From positions 13,226 through 26,336 of the forward strand of contig NWUY0300036124.1 in NCBI GenBank assembly GCA_004151065.3: DNA of 13,111 bases. Direction: 5' to 3'. A program made the translations under genes and the position numbers. This stretch comes from Larix sibirica. Lineage: Eukaryota > Streptophyta > Pinopsida > Pinales > Pinaceae. Below the pieces are notes generated by a model. It made no database searches. It had not been told where the DNA came from and saw only the letters and a program-made list of their open reading frames with translations. Shown here one piece after another: positions 1 to 8,824 of this stretch. How positions within the stretch are numbered: the stretch's first letter is position 1; every line of letters begins with the position of its first letter.

Positions 1-330
1 ATGATAACTATGTGAACCCTGGGATTACAACAAGCACATTTGAAGTAGATATCTAACTAACCATTGCAGTTAATTATGAAGGTGAATGAATAATAGTGGT
101 TAGGAAGATACTCTCAAGGGATTAATGAGTGACAGGCCAACTAATTGGTCACGGATAAAACTAATCATGGAGCATATTAATCTTCCCTATGTTTCCCGCA
201 ATTTTTTTTATATTTTATATTTCCAACATAATTTGTGACAAAGTATTGAAATTTTCATTTTTAATCACTAAAATTGCATTAGAGAGGCAATCCAATGACA
301 ATGGAAAATTGCAATTTTGACAATGAATTT

Positions 331-452
331 TTGCAATTTCATAAATTTTTGCATTGTATATGGATTTAGAGACCCCCATTATGATGGGGTTCTTTGAATT
401 CATTTATAGTATTAAAATTTATGAAATTGCAAGGGGTCTCTAAATCCATATA
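331..452. repeat. Interleaved perfect inverted repeats (19 bp and 20 bp)
   Basis: Two perfect inverted-repeat pairs are interleaved rather than nested. Arm 1 (331-349) is the exact reverse complement of 414-432 (19 bp). Arm 2 (357-376) is the exact reverse complement of 433-452 (20 bp). The 39 contiguous bases at 414-452 are therefore the reverse complement of the two left arms in swapped order, without the 7 bases that separate the left arms. Between the arms lies a smaller C-run/G-run hairpin (about 372-391). The arm end GGGGTCTCTAAATCC resembles a terminal inverted repeat of a small DNA transposon (MITE), but I do not recognise a family and see no clear target-site duplication. A transcript could form one stem or the other, or a pseudoknot-like pairing. 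Function is unknown. Confidence 0.8.
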
Positions 453-645
453 ATATATACATATTTCACCACATGACTTATGTGATTGATTTACATTGCA
501 TAATTAGGTCAATTAGTTGATGTATTTCAACCATATTTGATAGAGTATCCATGAAATGTGGTTTCATAGTATATAATTGTTTCAAGATATGCAAAGAATG
601 GACATGGGATTAGGCCTAGAAGCCGTGTTTGCAAATGCCATGGGC

Positions 646-671
646 TATATATATATATATATATATATATT
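646..671. repeat. (AT)n microsatellite
   Basis: An uninterrupted run of alternating T and A of about 26 bp, followed by a TGTG/ATGC-rich stretch. It is a simple repeat, likely length-variable, within a wider AT-rich segment. Confidence 0.95.
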
Positions 672-1041
672 TGTGTATGCATGTGTTTGTTTTAATATAA
701 TACTAAATAGATATTATAGTTATAATATATTAGTAGATATATGTAATAGTTAGTTTGTATCACGAAACATCTATAATCATCATATAATATATAAATATAT
801 GCTATTATTACATTATATATATAATAGGTATATAATAATTATATATAATGATATATAATAATTACATATAATAGGTATAGATATAATTATTTTTAGAATA
901 TATATATATATTAATACATTTAAAATAATTAGTAGAGAAAACACAACAAAATATTTCATTTGCATTTGGAGTTGTAGTTTCATGTGCATTTGGAGTTATG
1001 GATGGAATCGTGAACTAACCATGAAACCTTGAACTTATGAA

Positions 1042-1480
1042 ATGGTCTGGAGGTTTGATTTTTGTATAAAATTGAAAGGATTTGGCATGGAAGAGATCCT
1101 CCCATTAAATCGAAAAATTGTTCCTATTCCATCCCTGTCGTTAAATCCAAAAAATGAAAACCCAATCCCCACCATTAAATCGAAAAATGGTCCATGTGCC
1201 ATCAACATAGATGTGGCTGCATTATACAGAGATGGTCATTTGAAGGAGGTGCTCGAAATTTTTCATGTTATGGACCAAAAGGGCATTCGAGTGGGCTCTG
1301 AACAATATGCCTCTCTGTTTAGATGCTTGTATCAAGGTGAAAACATTGGAAGAAGGTAAGCAAGTCCATGCCCACATGATTTCAAAGGAGTTTGAATTGA
1401 ATAATTTCTTAGGATCTAATCTTGTGGCTATGTATTCCAAATTGGAGGATGCACACGATTTGTTTGGAAAAATGCCTAAG
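1042..1480 (+). pseudogene. PPR protein fragment (PLS class), frameshifted
   Basis: This is an N-terminal fragment of a plant pentatricopeptide repeat protein. PPR proteins of this class bind organellar RNA and typically support RNA editing or processing in plastids or mitochondria. In the first frame (from 1042), residues of about 56-84 give one helical pair (core RDGHLKEVLEIFHVMDQ), followed by YASL. The protein then continues in another frame from about 1319 with DACIKVKTLEEGKQVHAHM, and next NFLGSNLVAMYSK followed by LEDAHDLFGKMP. GKQVHAHM and LVAMYSK are signatures of PLS-type PPRs. One extra T in the run at 1318-1320 explains the frame change. The third repeat seems to lack about two residues between MYSK and LEDAH. 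A 17-bp motif at 1102-1118 recurs at 1172-1188, hinting at a 70-bp duplication upstream. Homology stops near 1480, with no further repeats, E or DYW domain. The ATG at 1042 is only the first in the open frame and may not be the ancestral start. It is a decayed fragment, not a working gene. Confidence 0.8.
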
Positions 1481-1626
1481 TCATCCCTCTTCTTGATATC
1501 TTCATCTGCAATTATATTCAAGTGGTTCAATAGAGCCTCAAAATCTACCTTTTCCTTTTTAGATGCCTTCCTTGCATGCCTTTTGGATTTAATGATGGAA
1601 ATAGTGGCTCCTGGAATCCCTTTGGG
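1481..1626 (-). pseudogene. Coding-like lysine-rich fragment, unidentified
   Basis: On the minus strand, directly where PPR homology ends, an open stretch of about 48 codons reads like real protein. It starts after a stop (TGA, complement of 1627-1629) and contains the basic segment KSKRHARKASKKEK followed by VDFEALLNHLNIIADEDIKK. The frame stays open into the antisense of the PPR fragment, where it no longer looks like protein. The alternation of a basic cluster with an amphipathic helix-like segment is unlike the AT-rich chance frames around it. I do not recognise the family, and chance remains possible. If real, it is a captured exon piece of another gene placed in opposite orientation to the PPR fragment. 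Confidence 0.25.
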
Positions 1627-1651
1627 TCAAAACCGGATCCTCACCCTATAG

Positions 1652-3140
1652 GATGAGAGTCAGTTCTAGTGCCAATTTACTTTGCAGTTTCAGTGGTTGA
1701 TCTAGTAAGCACTCGTAGAAAAACCTAAAACATACCTCTTATTCATGAGTTTATTGAATGAAACAAGTTATTCACTTTATAAGGGTTTTTAAACATGAAT
1801 TATAAACTCATACCTGTAGATCCTCACTTTCTTTCACACACACACACACACATATCAAGGTCATGTTCAACCTAAATTTATTGAGCTACTTTGTCTCTCA
1901 CCTTCACAAATAATAACAATATGTAGCTCAGGGGAGTGTCCACAAGGCTAAAACCCCTAAAGGAAGCATCATATATGATTCTTAGATGAATCCCGTTTCG
2001 ATCATATTGTATATGATGCCACCGTGAGTGTTTCAATGGGAAACCATCTCCCCTTGTGTCGGTTCCATGACACTAAGGAATGGGGTGTTCGGGATTCAAA
2101 TCCTTTTCATGATTTGATTGAGCACATATTCTCATTTCTTTCTAGGCCCAGGGAACACGCACCCGAAAAACACCACCCATTAGATAGATTGATGGCGTCC
2201 AAAGAAAGATATGAATGACAACATAAACCACTGAATAGCCTCAAAGAATCTATTTTAGGACAAAAAGAATAATGCATGTATAGTATATAGAGGATAGGTG
2301 AATCTAACTAGGGCAGGCAGTGTGTGGGAGGAATAATCTCTAGGAAGATATATATATAGCGAAGTAGAGGATATCATGTAGTGGAGATCATCTACCTAGG
2401 GGTGAATGTAAAGCTACGTGTTCATTTTTTCCCTTGCAAATGTTTCCTGCCATGCCAAAGGCCCATAAAACATCTCCTAGGAATCTTCCACCCGATCCTT
2501 GACATTGTATAGAGGATTGTCAGAAAAAAGGGCATGGAGGAAGACTTAGGCTACACAATGTTCTACTGTATGAAAGAGATATCAAGTGGTTATATCTATT
2601 TAATTTTTTTTTGTTATTTCTCATATATATTTTGACAAATTGAAATATTACATTGTTTTAGAGATCAAATGAAGTATTTGCAAGGTAAAAATGTATGGTG
2701 TTTCCATTTTATTTTAAATTGGATTTACATTCAAAATATACCAATAGATAATACTATCAATTTTGTGATTATATGAGTAGGGTTAATTTAAAATATAGAG
2801 TAGATCATACATGTATACTTAAATGTATATTTACTTGGTATCACCAACTTCTATAACGAACATGATTAGATATTTTTGAGGAGTTGAGAACTTAAGCCAT
2901 TGGAAAGACACAACTTATCCCATGTCACGAGGGTGCTTGCCAATGCACTATCAGGGTCTATTCTCTAGGGCTTAGCTACTTGATGAAATCATTGTGTTGG
3001 ACTACTCGTCGAGATCCTTTATGATAGAATAATTTTGTCCCACCAATGGAGGTTGAGGAGTGCATGTTAGAAAACATTTTTTTGCTATACATATATTCAC
3101 CATTTATATAGTTAATTTGTTGGTCTTGTATCTACCCTAA
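1652..3140. other. Non-coding region without recognisable gene
   Basis: No supported gene. Visible structure: a (CA)9 tract, a 10-bp inverted repeat (1745-1754 with 1802-1811) and another 10-bp inverted repeat (1966-1975 with 2010-2019, GCATCATATA). A weak tRNA-promoter-like pair of motifs lies between 1924 and 2104: TAGCTCAGGGGAG near 1924 and GGGATTCAAATCC near 2091. Their spacing of about 165 bp is too wide for a normal Pol III A/B box pair. A 64-codon open frame (2024-2218) is more GC-rich than its surroundings but shows no domain. Confidence 0.6.
1835..1852. repeat. (CA)9 microsatellite
   Basis: Nine consecutive CA dinucleotides follow a CTTT run. Simple sequence repeat. Confidence 0.95.
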
Positions 3141-3296
3141 ACCTCCTAGTGCTTGTTAGTCAATTGTCCAGTTAGTAAACATATAAAACCATATTAGAAG
3201 TTTAGAGTTTCATTTTGAAATAAAACCTTGTTTCCTTGTTGTTTCAAATAAAATAAATTTCTCTATTTTAACAAAATGCCTATTTCATTTTTTTTT
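3141..3296 (+). repeat. Unnamed repeat, copy A (left of LINE)
   Basis: This shares a 20-bp core TAGTAAACATATAAAACCAT (3173-3192) with copies near 8692 and 8969, the last differing at the final bases. Similarity extends further. CCTCCTAGTGCTTGTTAG resembles a stretch before the core of copy C, and AAAACCTTGTTTCCTTGTTG (about 3223-3242) matches copy C downstream. ACAAAATGCCTATTTCA near the right edge matches copy B and the 30-bp tandem region. The LINE begins directly after it. The ATG at 3276 lies in this repeat, so it is not the authentic LINE ORF1 start. The repeat does not look coding. Confidence 0.7.
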
Positions 3297-4319
3297 TATA
3301 AATTGTCCATAAGGGTTTTAGGTAGGTGCCCTAGGGTTCTGGTTGAAATAGACTCTTCGGAAGGGTTACCAACGACAATAGAACTCAGATGGGCAGAAGG
3401 GGTTTTTATCCAACTAGATTACTGGAGAATTCCATTTAGATGTTTCAGATACCATGTGGTTGGGGATTTACGACAAGATTGTGACAAAGATTTAATGAAT
3501 TCCACTGGTTCGATGGCAGATTCTTCCTCAAGCGACAAACCGGAAGAAATAGATCAAAATATTTCCCTCCCGCTACCCATGGACGACATTTATACTAAAG
3601 AATTCTTGGGTAAGTTTAAAATCTTCTTGCCTTTGATTCTTAAGTCTTTATCGGTAGAGGAAATATTAAATTATATGAAATTCTCTGTTAGTAGCTCATT
3701 GGTTGTTTCTTTATCACATTCAATGTCTGCACAATGATGCCTTTTCCCTTCGACAATTGATGATTCTGTTCATAAATTAGTGGATTCCAACTGCTTGGTT
3801 AATCTTTCTGCTTCCCCAAATCATTCGGTCCCTTCTGGGGAACCTGTTGGCAGGCGTTTGGCTAATCAGGTGGTTTCTTCATTTGAGTTAGGCATACACA
3901 TGTATTCCTCTCCTATTGTGGATCATGCCATTATTATCCAGCCTTTGTCCGTCGACATCACCATCGGTAATCCTCCTACCTTCAATGTGGGTTCAATCCG
4001 GTGTCTGAAGATTTGGTTTTGGGGAATGATTCTTCTTGTATTCTTCCTTCTGTGGAGAAAACCCCTATTCCTATATATGGTTTAAATGATGGGAAACCTA
4101 TAAATGTTATCTCAATTGGATCGATCAAGCATTCAAATGTCACTATTAGGAAAAAAACAGGGTAAAATGAAAAAGGTTGGAGCGAATAGACTTGTGGATG
4201 ATAATAAATGGGTAAACCCAAATGTATCGAACCTCACTTCCATATCCTCTATATTAGATTATGTCTCTCCTTATAGGCCTCTTAGAGTGGATGCGGTCCA
4301 TGAGATTGTTTCCCAATGA
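3297..4319 (+). pseudogene. LINE ORF1 C-terminal part (RNA-binding, zinc knuckle)
   Basis: ORF1 proteins of plant LINEs coat the element RNA. The frame that is open from 3276 shows RCPRVLVEIDSSEGLP, an acidic/aromatic stretch, then PFRCFRYHVVGDLRQDC (nt 3432-3482), which corresponds to the CX2CX4HX4C zinc knuckle of the family. Here the second Cys is Tyr (TAC, 3450-3452) and the His is Asp (GAT, 3465-3467), so zinc binding is probably lost. A Ser-rich and low-complexity tail follows. The same frame continues through in-frame stops at 3735-3737 (TGA), 4083-4085 (TAA) and 4101-4103 (TAA) to a final TGA at 4317-4319. The final stop overlaps the ORF2 ATG. The N-terminal DUF4283-like domain is absent through 5' truncation. 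Confidence 0.82.
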
Positions 4320-5209
4320 TTTTTTTATCCTTTAATGTGCATGGGATTGACAGTAAGCTTAAAAGGGTTTCCATCAGAAGGTTATTAGACTAGGCTTGAC
4401 CATACATTGTTATGTTTTAGGAGGCAATGAACTCGGGGGTTTCATATTATGAATCATTTCTCAAATTGAGAATTGGTTGGAAATGTTGTAGGAAAAATTC
4501 CAAGGGTCTCTGAGGAGGATTACTTGTATCCTGGAACCCTTTGGTCTCTGATTTTATTCCTTTTGAAACTTGTACAGGTATCAAAATTGAAGGAAAATTC
4601 AGGGGAATTGATCGTGTTTTCAGTTTCTTAAATATTTATGGTCTATATAGAAACAAGAAGGCTTTTTGGGATCAAATATGCTCTTATAGTATTCCTAAAT
4701 ATCCTAACCTCATTCTTGGCTATGATCTTAATATGACTATGTTTGGGATGGAATTATGGGGTTCAAATAAGGTAACAGACCCACTGGTAATATACTTGAA
4801 AGACATATTTGAAGATGAAGGGTTAATAGACATTTTTCCTGCTACACTTGTCCCAACTTGGTCAAACGAAAGGGACGGGAAGAATGGAGTTTCTAAGCAT
4901 CTTGATAGGTTTCTTATGAATGAAAATTTGGCCTCTACCCTGGGTAGATACAGATCATGGAGCATCCCAACTGGCGTTTCTGACCGTAAGGCCATTGTTC
5001 TGGAGATAGATTTTGAGGTTTGTCAAAAAATTTACCCTTTTAAATTTAATAGTACTAGGCTTGAAGACTCAGTCTTTTGTGATTTCATCAAAGAATGTTG
5101 GGTACATCTTACACGCATGGAACATCACTCTCTGGTTCATCTCTTTATAAATAAATTGCATATGCTTCGGGCAGAGGTGATAAAATGGGATAAGACAAAA
5201 AAAAACGAC
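4316..5209 (+). pseudogene. LINE ORF2, AP endonuclease domain
   Basis: This domain nicks target DNA to start target-primed reverse transcription. ORF2 begins with ATG at 4316, overlapping the ORF1 stop. FLSFNVHG (Asn codon 4334-4336) is the family's N-terminal motif, and the metal-binding Glu codon is retained at 4421-4423, directly after a stop that replaces the usual Gln. Further on come YGLYRNKKAFW, GYDLN (Asp 4724-4726, Asn 4730-4732; usually GGDFN), PTWSN and LDRFL. The last catalytic motif reads VSDRKAI, with Arg (CGT, 4985-4987) in place of the catalytic His. Stops lie at 4391, 4397, 4418 and 4511. The uninterrupted part is 4514-5230, but a one-base insertion near 5210 ends the authentic frame. 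Catalysis is predicted lost. Confidence 0.88.
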
Positions 5210-5210
5210 T

Positions 5211-6820
5211 ATAAACGCAGAGTTAAGTAAGATTGAAGAGCAACTCTATAAATTGGGGGATTCGACAGGGGATGGTCTATTTTCTTCAACAAGGAAGGAG
5301 GAATTGTTGCAGCTCGAAAAACAAAAAGTTGTGATCTTGAGGCATTAGGAAAATATTTGGTGTCTCAAAAGCCATGCGATCTGGGTTGCTCAAGGCGACC
5401 GAGACACTAAATTTTTCCATAGATTTTCCACACATAGAAGAAATATAAATCCTATCTTGGAGATCCGCAGTGTGGATGGAACCATTCTGAAGGATAAGTT
5501 TTCTGTAATGAACTCTATTGTTTCTTATTTCAAAGATATTTACAAACGCGTGCAATCCAATAACTTGGTGGAACAATTAAAAGTAATCAAACTCTTCCCC
5601 AATTTTTTCTCTAAGGAAGATGGGACCAAGATTGGAAAGTAGGTTACCTTGGATGAAATCAGAGAGATTTTGAATAACTTTGTTAAAGAGAAGAATCTTG
5701 GTCCATATGGGTGTACCGTTGAATTCTTCTTACATTTCTTTGAGCTATTTGGGGAGGATATTCTTAAGGAAGTTGAAGAAACTAGATAGAAGGCATATAT
5801 TCTAGTTAAGATGAACTCTACCTATATCACACTCATCTTGAAGGAAGATAAACCAGTGGATTTTAATGATTTACGACCTATTTCTCTATGTAATTTGTTG
5901 TACAAGGTCATTACCAAGATAATTTCCAATAGAATGAAACTGGTTCTGGCTAAACATATATCCGTGGAGTAGTTTGGTTTTCTGGTCAACAGACAAATTA
6001 TTGATGTTGTGGGTGTGGAACAGGAGGGAGTACATTCTATTAAATCCAGGAATATTCAAGCACGGATTCTGAAGATGGATCTCATTAAGGCATATGAATG
6101 AGTTGACTGGAACTTTTCGAGACTGATTTTATTAGAGATTGACATTTGAGTTGATTTGACAATCTAGATAATGGCGTGTGTCACTACTCCTTCATATGCT
6201 ATCTTGATAAATGGTTCTCCTACATAGTTCTTTGCTAATAGACGTGGTATTAGACAAGGCTGCCCCTTATATCCTTTTTTGTTCATTCTCACCATTTAAG
6301 GATTGAGAAGGCTCATTGGTGAAGTGAAGAGATCCAACAAAATAAAAGGTATGAAAATTTCCAGGTCCCTTTCTATCACTCATCTCCTATTTGGAAATGA
6401 TCTACTGATATTTGGGGAGGCCTCTACTTCTGAATGGACAATCCTTAAATATATTTTCAAGGTATTCTGTAATGCATCAGGTATGGCAATTAGCACTAAA
6501 AAATATGGTTTTTTATTTAACTGTCTTGATACAACATTTTTAGCATAAATTGAGTCAATTCTCCCATACAAAATGAATAAATTGGATCAAGGATTCAAGT
6601 ATATTGGGTATTTCCTTAAACCCAATAGCTATAAGTATGGGGACTGGGGATGGTTGCTGCATAAAATCGACCGAATGATAAACAATTGGGTCTTTCGATG
6701 GCTATCCATTGGTGGAAGAATTGTGCTGGAACAATCTGCATTGATGAGTAACCCGACCTACTGGATCGGTCTTATGAAAGTTCTTGTGACAATCGTGAAT
6801 TCCATTCACAAAATATTTTC
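5211..6820 (+). pseudogene. LINE ORF2, linker and reverse transcriptase domain
   Basis: This part copies the element RNA into DNA at the nicked target. The frame resumes at 5211 with NAELSKIEEQLYKL, then AIWVAQGDRDTKFFHRF, a hallmark of plant LINEs just before the RT. RT motifs in order: LKEDKPVDFNDLRPISLCN (from about 5838), KMDLIKAY with the first catalytic Asp (6078-6080) retained, RGIRQGCPLYPFLFIL (from 6243), and HLLFGNDLLIF. In the last, the YxDD-type box (6390-6401) reads FGND, so the first Asp of the pair is Asn. Then follow FKYIGYFLKP and FRWLSIGGRIVLEQS of the thumb region. In-frame stops are at 5346, 5640, 5787, 5970, 6099, 6147, 6165, 6225, 6297 and 6546. A frameshift near 6815 moves the conserved FIW (6824-6832) into the next frame. 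Polymerase activity is predicted lost. Confidence 0.9.
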
Positions 6821-7696
6821 CATTTTATTTGGGTGAGCAAGCCAAATGAAGTCAAATTCCATCTTTCAAGATGGGAGAGCTTGTCTTGGCCAAAGAGACT
6901 CAGTGGCTGGGGACTATTGAATTTAGATTGGTTTAATCAAGCACTCATAATTAAAATCCTTTGGAGAGTGTTGACTGATGAAGAATTGTGGATTTCGGTT
7001 ATTAGATCCAGGTATCTTAAAATTGTTTCTCGTGTACATTGGATCAATAACTTGGTTTTACATTTCAGAAATGCCTCTCTGATCTGGAGAAGTATCATTG
7101 CTATGTTTCCTTATATTAATGAGCATTTGAGCTGGCAGATTGGTAATGGTATGAAGGTGCATATTGGAATTGATCCATATGTGGGTGCGAAGGACGATTT
7201 TAGTCTATCAAATATGCTTTTGGAACAGCTGCACAACAAACACTTACTTATGCTTTCACAGATCTTCCAGAATGGAGAACATCCTCATTGTTTATCAAGA
7301 GAAGAATTGGGGCTATCTAGGGACTATGTTCAAGAATGGGATTCGAATATAAAAAACCTCACTTTTTCAGGCATTTCTCTCTCTGAAGAATAGGATAAGC
7401 TCGTATGGGATCGACATGATGCTAATGTATGTTTATCTGTTAAAAAGGTCTATGAATTGCCAGTTTCCAAATGGTGGCATAAAATGATATGGCGATGGAA
7501 TATACTAATGAGAATGAAGTGCTTTATATGGAAATGTTTTGAAAATAAAATACTCACCTAGTCCAATCTGTTGAAGAGAGGTTTCAATGGCCCAAACATT
7601 TGCATGTTATGAAAATCCGATGAGGAGGATGTTACACATCTATTTGTGCATTGTTCGTTTTTTGAAAAGATATGGTGTGAAATTCAAAGACTGTCA
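6821..7696 (+). pseudogene. LINE ORF2, RT C-terminal and zf-RVT region
   Basis: This frame continues the RT C-terminal region: FIW, KPNEVKFHLSRWESL, GGWG-like SGWGLLNLDWFNQALIIKI and LWISVIRSRYLK are typical of plant LINEs. From about 7406 it enters the reverse-transcriptase zinc-binding (zf-RVT) region, with WWHKMIWRWNI, MKCFIWKCFENKILT, then NICML and THLFVHCSFFEKIW. The expected second Cys after ICML is a stop (TGA, 7610-7612), while the later His and Cys are present. In-frame stops lie at 7391-7393, 7559-7561 (where Trp is usual) and 7610-7612. A frameshift near 7694-7697 moves the protein into the RNase H frame. The stretch 6833-7390 has no stop. Confidence 0.85.
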
Positions 7697-8415
7697 TGAA
7701 GATTAATGGAGACTGGTATGGATTATCATTTGATGATTATCTCTTTAGATGGTTTTAGAAGAAAGTGAAATTTAAATTTTTTCCATTATTTTCTATTCGG
7801 GAGACATGGAAATGCAGGAACAAAGTGATCTTCGAGTCTATTGAACCATCCATTTATTATATCTATAGGAATATCTTAATACACATGTCTTATTTTCCTA
7901 TATTAGAAAAGAATCATCACATTAGACACATTGTGTATCCTATGGTGAATAAAGATGTCTCCTTTGGATACTTCGATGGGGCATCTAAGAAAGGTCTATG
8001 TGGAGCTGGTATGATATTGTATGCTAAACCTTATCATAAAATCCTCACAAAGATGGGTGTTGGTTTTGGCAGCAATACGGAGTCTGAACTGATTTTTCTC
8101 TGGGGCTTGCTTTGGTTCACAATTAAAAGAGGTATTACTTGCATTAAAATCTATGGAGACTCACAAGTAATTATTGATTGGGCTACAGAAAAGTATAACA
8201 TACAAGTTCTACAATTGTCTCCTTGGCTGCAAAAAATGAAACTACTTACAACATGCTTTGATGAAACCTCTTTTCATCATATTTATAGGGAGATTAATAA
8301 GGAAGAAGACAAATTAGCAAAGGAGGCCAGTGGGCCAATGGATGGCTTCATTTTTTTTTCTGAAGAATGGATTGATGATACCATTGTTGATAATGGTAAT
8401 GTATATGTCTTCTAG
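7696..8415 (+). pseudogene. LINE ORF2, RNase H domain (residues retained)
   Basis: RNase H removes the RNA strand of RNA/DNA hybrids, and a C-terminal copy is found in many plant L1 elements. After the frameshift the frame reads INGDWYG and then a stop at 7756-7758 (probably a lost Trp or Gln). It then runs open for 216 codons to TAG at 8413-8415. Counting from 7765, all four expected acidic residues are present: Asp71 in GYFDGAS, Glu108 in NTESEL, Asp132 in IYGDSQ and Asp182 in NKEEDKLAKEA, so the domain spans about residues 66-190. IRETWKCRNKVIFE upstream is the usual linker motif. The GTG at 7765 is not a real start and no promoter is evident, so separate expression is unlikely. This is the best-preserved part of the element. 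Confidence 0.9.
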
Positions 8416-8646
8416 TTCGGTTCAGCAGCTTTCTAGTTTTGGAACTGTAATTGATTGATGTCATTAGTCTTGAGTAATTTGAGTGGAGTTTTTTGGGACT
8501 CAGTACTAGTGAATATTGCATATGTTTGTTTGTAGATTCCACATGATGATATGAGCTATCAAATATCAGAGGCTCAGGAATTTTATGTAACTTTGATTTT
8601 CTAAATGAAAATATCAAGTTATAGCTTTTTCATCTGAAAAAAAAAA
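8416..8646 (+). other. LINE 3' UTR and poly(A) tail
   Basis: About 220 bp of non-coding sequence follows the ORF2 stop, ending in TTTTTCATCTG and then ten A residues (8637-8646). The A tail on the coding strand marks the 3' end of the element and supports target-primed insertion. It is short, as in old copies. Confidence 0.85.
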
Positions 8647-8672
8647 GTTCGGTAGAGGAATTTATAAATATA

Positions 8673-8790
8673 GTTTAGGCAGTAGTCTCACTAGTAAACA
8701 TATAAAACCATGTTAGACAATTTATAAATTTTTTTTGAAAAAGAATTTTTTTTTAACAAACTGTCTATTTCAAAAAAAATATAAGCAATA
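8673..8790 (+). repeat. Unnamed repeat, copy B (right of LINE)
   Basis: The core TAGTAAACATATAAAACCAT (8692-8711) is identical to that of copy A. It is preceded by GCAGTAGTCTCAC, which matches CAGTAGTCCCGC in copy C, and followed by TTAACAAACTGTCTATTTCA, which matches the right end of copy A. The downstream half differs from copy C by an A/T-rich stretch. No coding potential is seen. Confidence 0.7.
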
Positions 8791-8824
8791 TATGTAAGGA
8801 GAATAAACTCCTCTATTTGAACAA

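Larger units (their letters stand above)
1..1041. other. AT-rich non-coding region
   Basis: I see no convincing coding region here. The stretch is strongly AT-rich, with many TATA and ATAT runs between about 640 and 910. It holds a perfect 14-bp palindrome (305-318, AAAATTGCAATTTT), an interleaved inverted-repeat block (331-452) and an (AT)n tract, listed separately. The 13-bp motif TGCATTTGGAGTT occurs twice between about 960 and 997. A short possible minus-strand reading frame over the inverted-repeat area (215-403) has no recognisable domain and is probably chance. Confidence 0.7.
3297..8646 (+). mobile_element. 5'-truncated L1-type LINE (non-LTR retrotransposon), inactive
   Basis: A plant L1-lineage LINE, in order: C-terminal ORF1 with remnant zinc knuckle, ORF2 with AP endonuclease, reverse transcriptase, zf-RVT-like Cys/His region and RNase H, then a 3' UTR and A10 tail (8637-8646). 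It moved by target-primed reverse transcription. At about 5.35 kb it lacks the 5' UTR and the N-terminal half of ORF1 (the RRM-like DUF4283 region seen in complete relatives). The left edge, near 3291-3300, is inferred from where flanking-repeat similarity ends and protein similarity begins. I could not find a convincing target-site duplication: GTTCGGTAGAGG follows the tail, but no match lies just left of the element. Many in-frame stops, three frameshifts and changed catalytic residues show it is old and non-autonomous. Confidence 0.93.

Noticed and set aside
1222-1530. 102-codon minus-strand open frame as one gene
   Set aside because: Most of it is the antisense of the PPR fragment, and only the part beyond 1480 looks protein-like.
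2024-2218. 64-codon open frame with relatively high GC
   Set aside because: No domain, and the start lies beside a hairpin in unclassified repeat-like sequence.
3276-3737. ATG at 3276 as the real start of LINE ORF1
   Set aside because: The ATG lies in the flanking repeat (copy A), and the LINE protein similarity starts later, so the open frame is a chance fusion.
4720-4995. Minus-strand open frames inside the LINE (also 5286-5576 and 8348-8617)
   Set aside because: They are antisense shadows of ORF2 domains clearly encoded on the plus strand.
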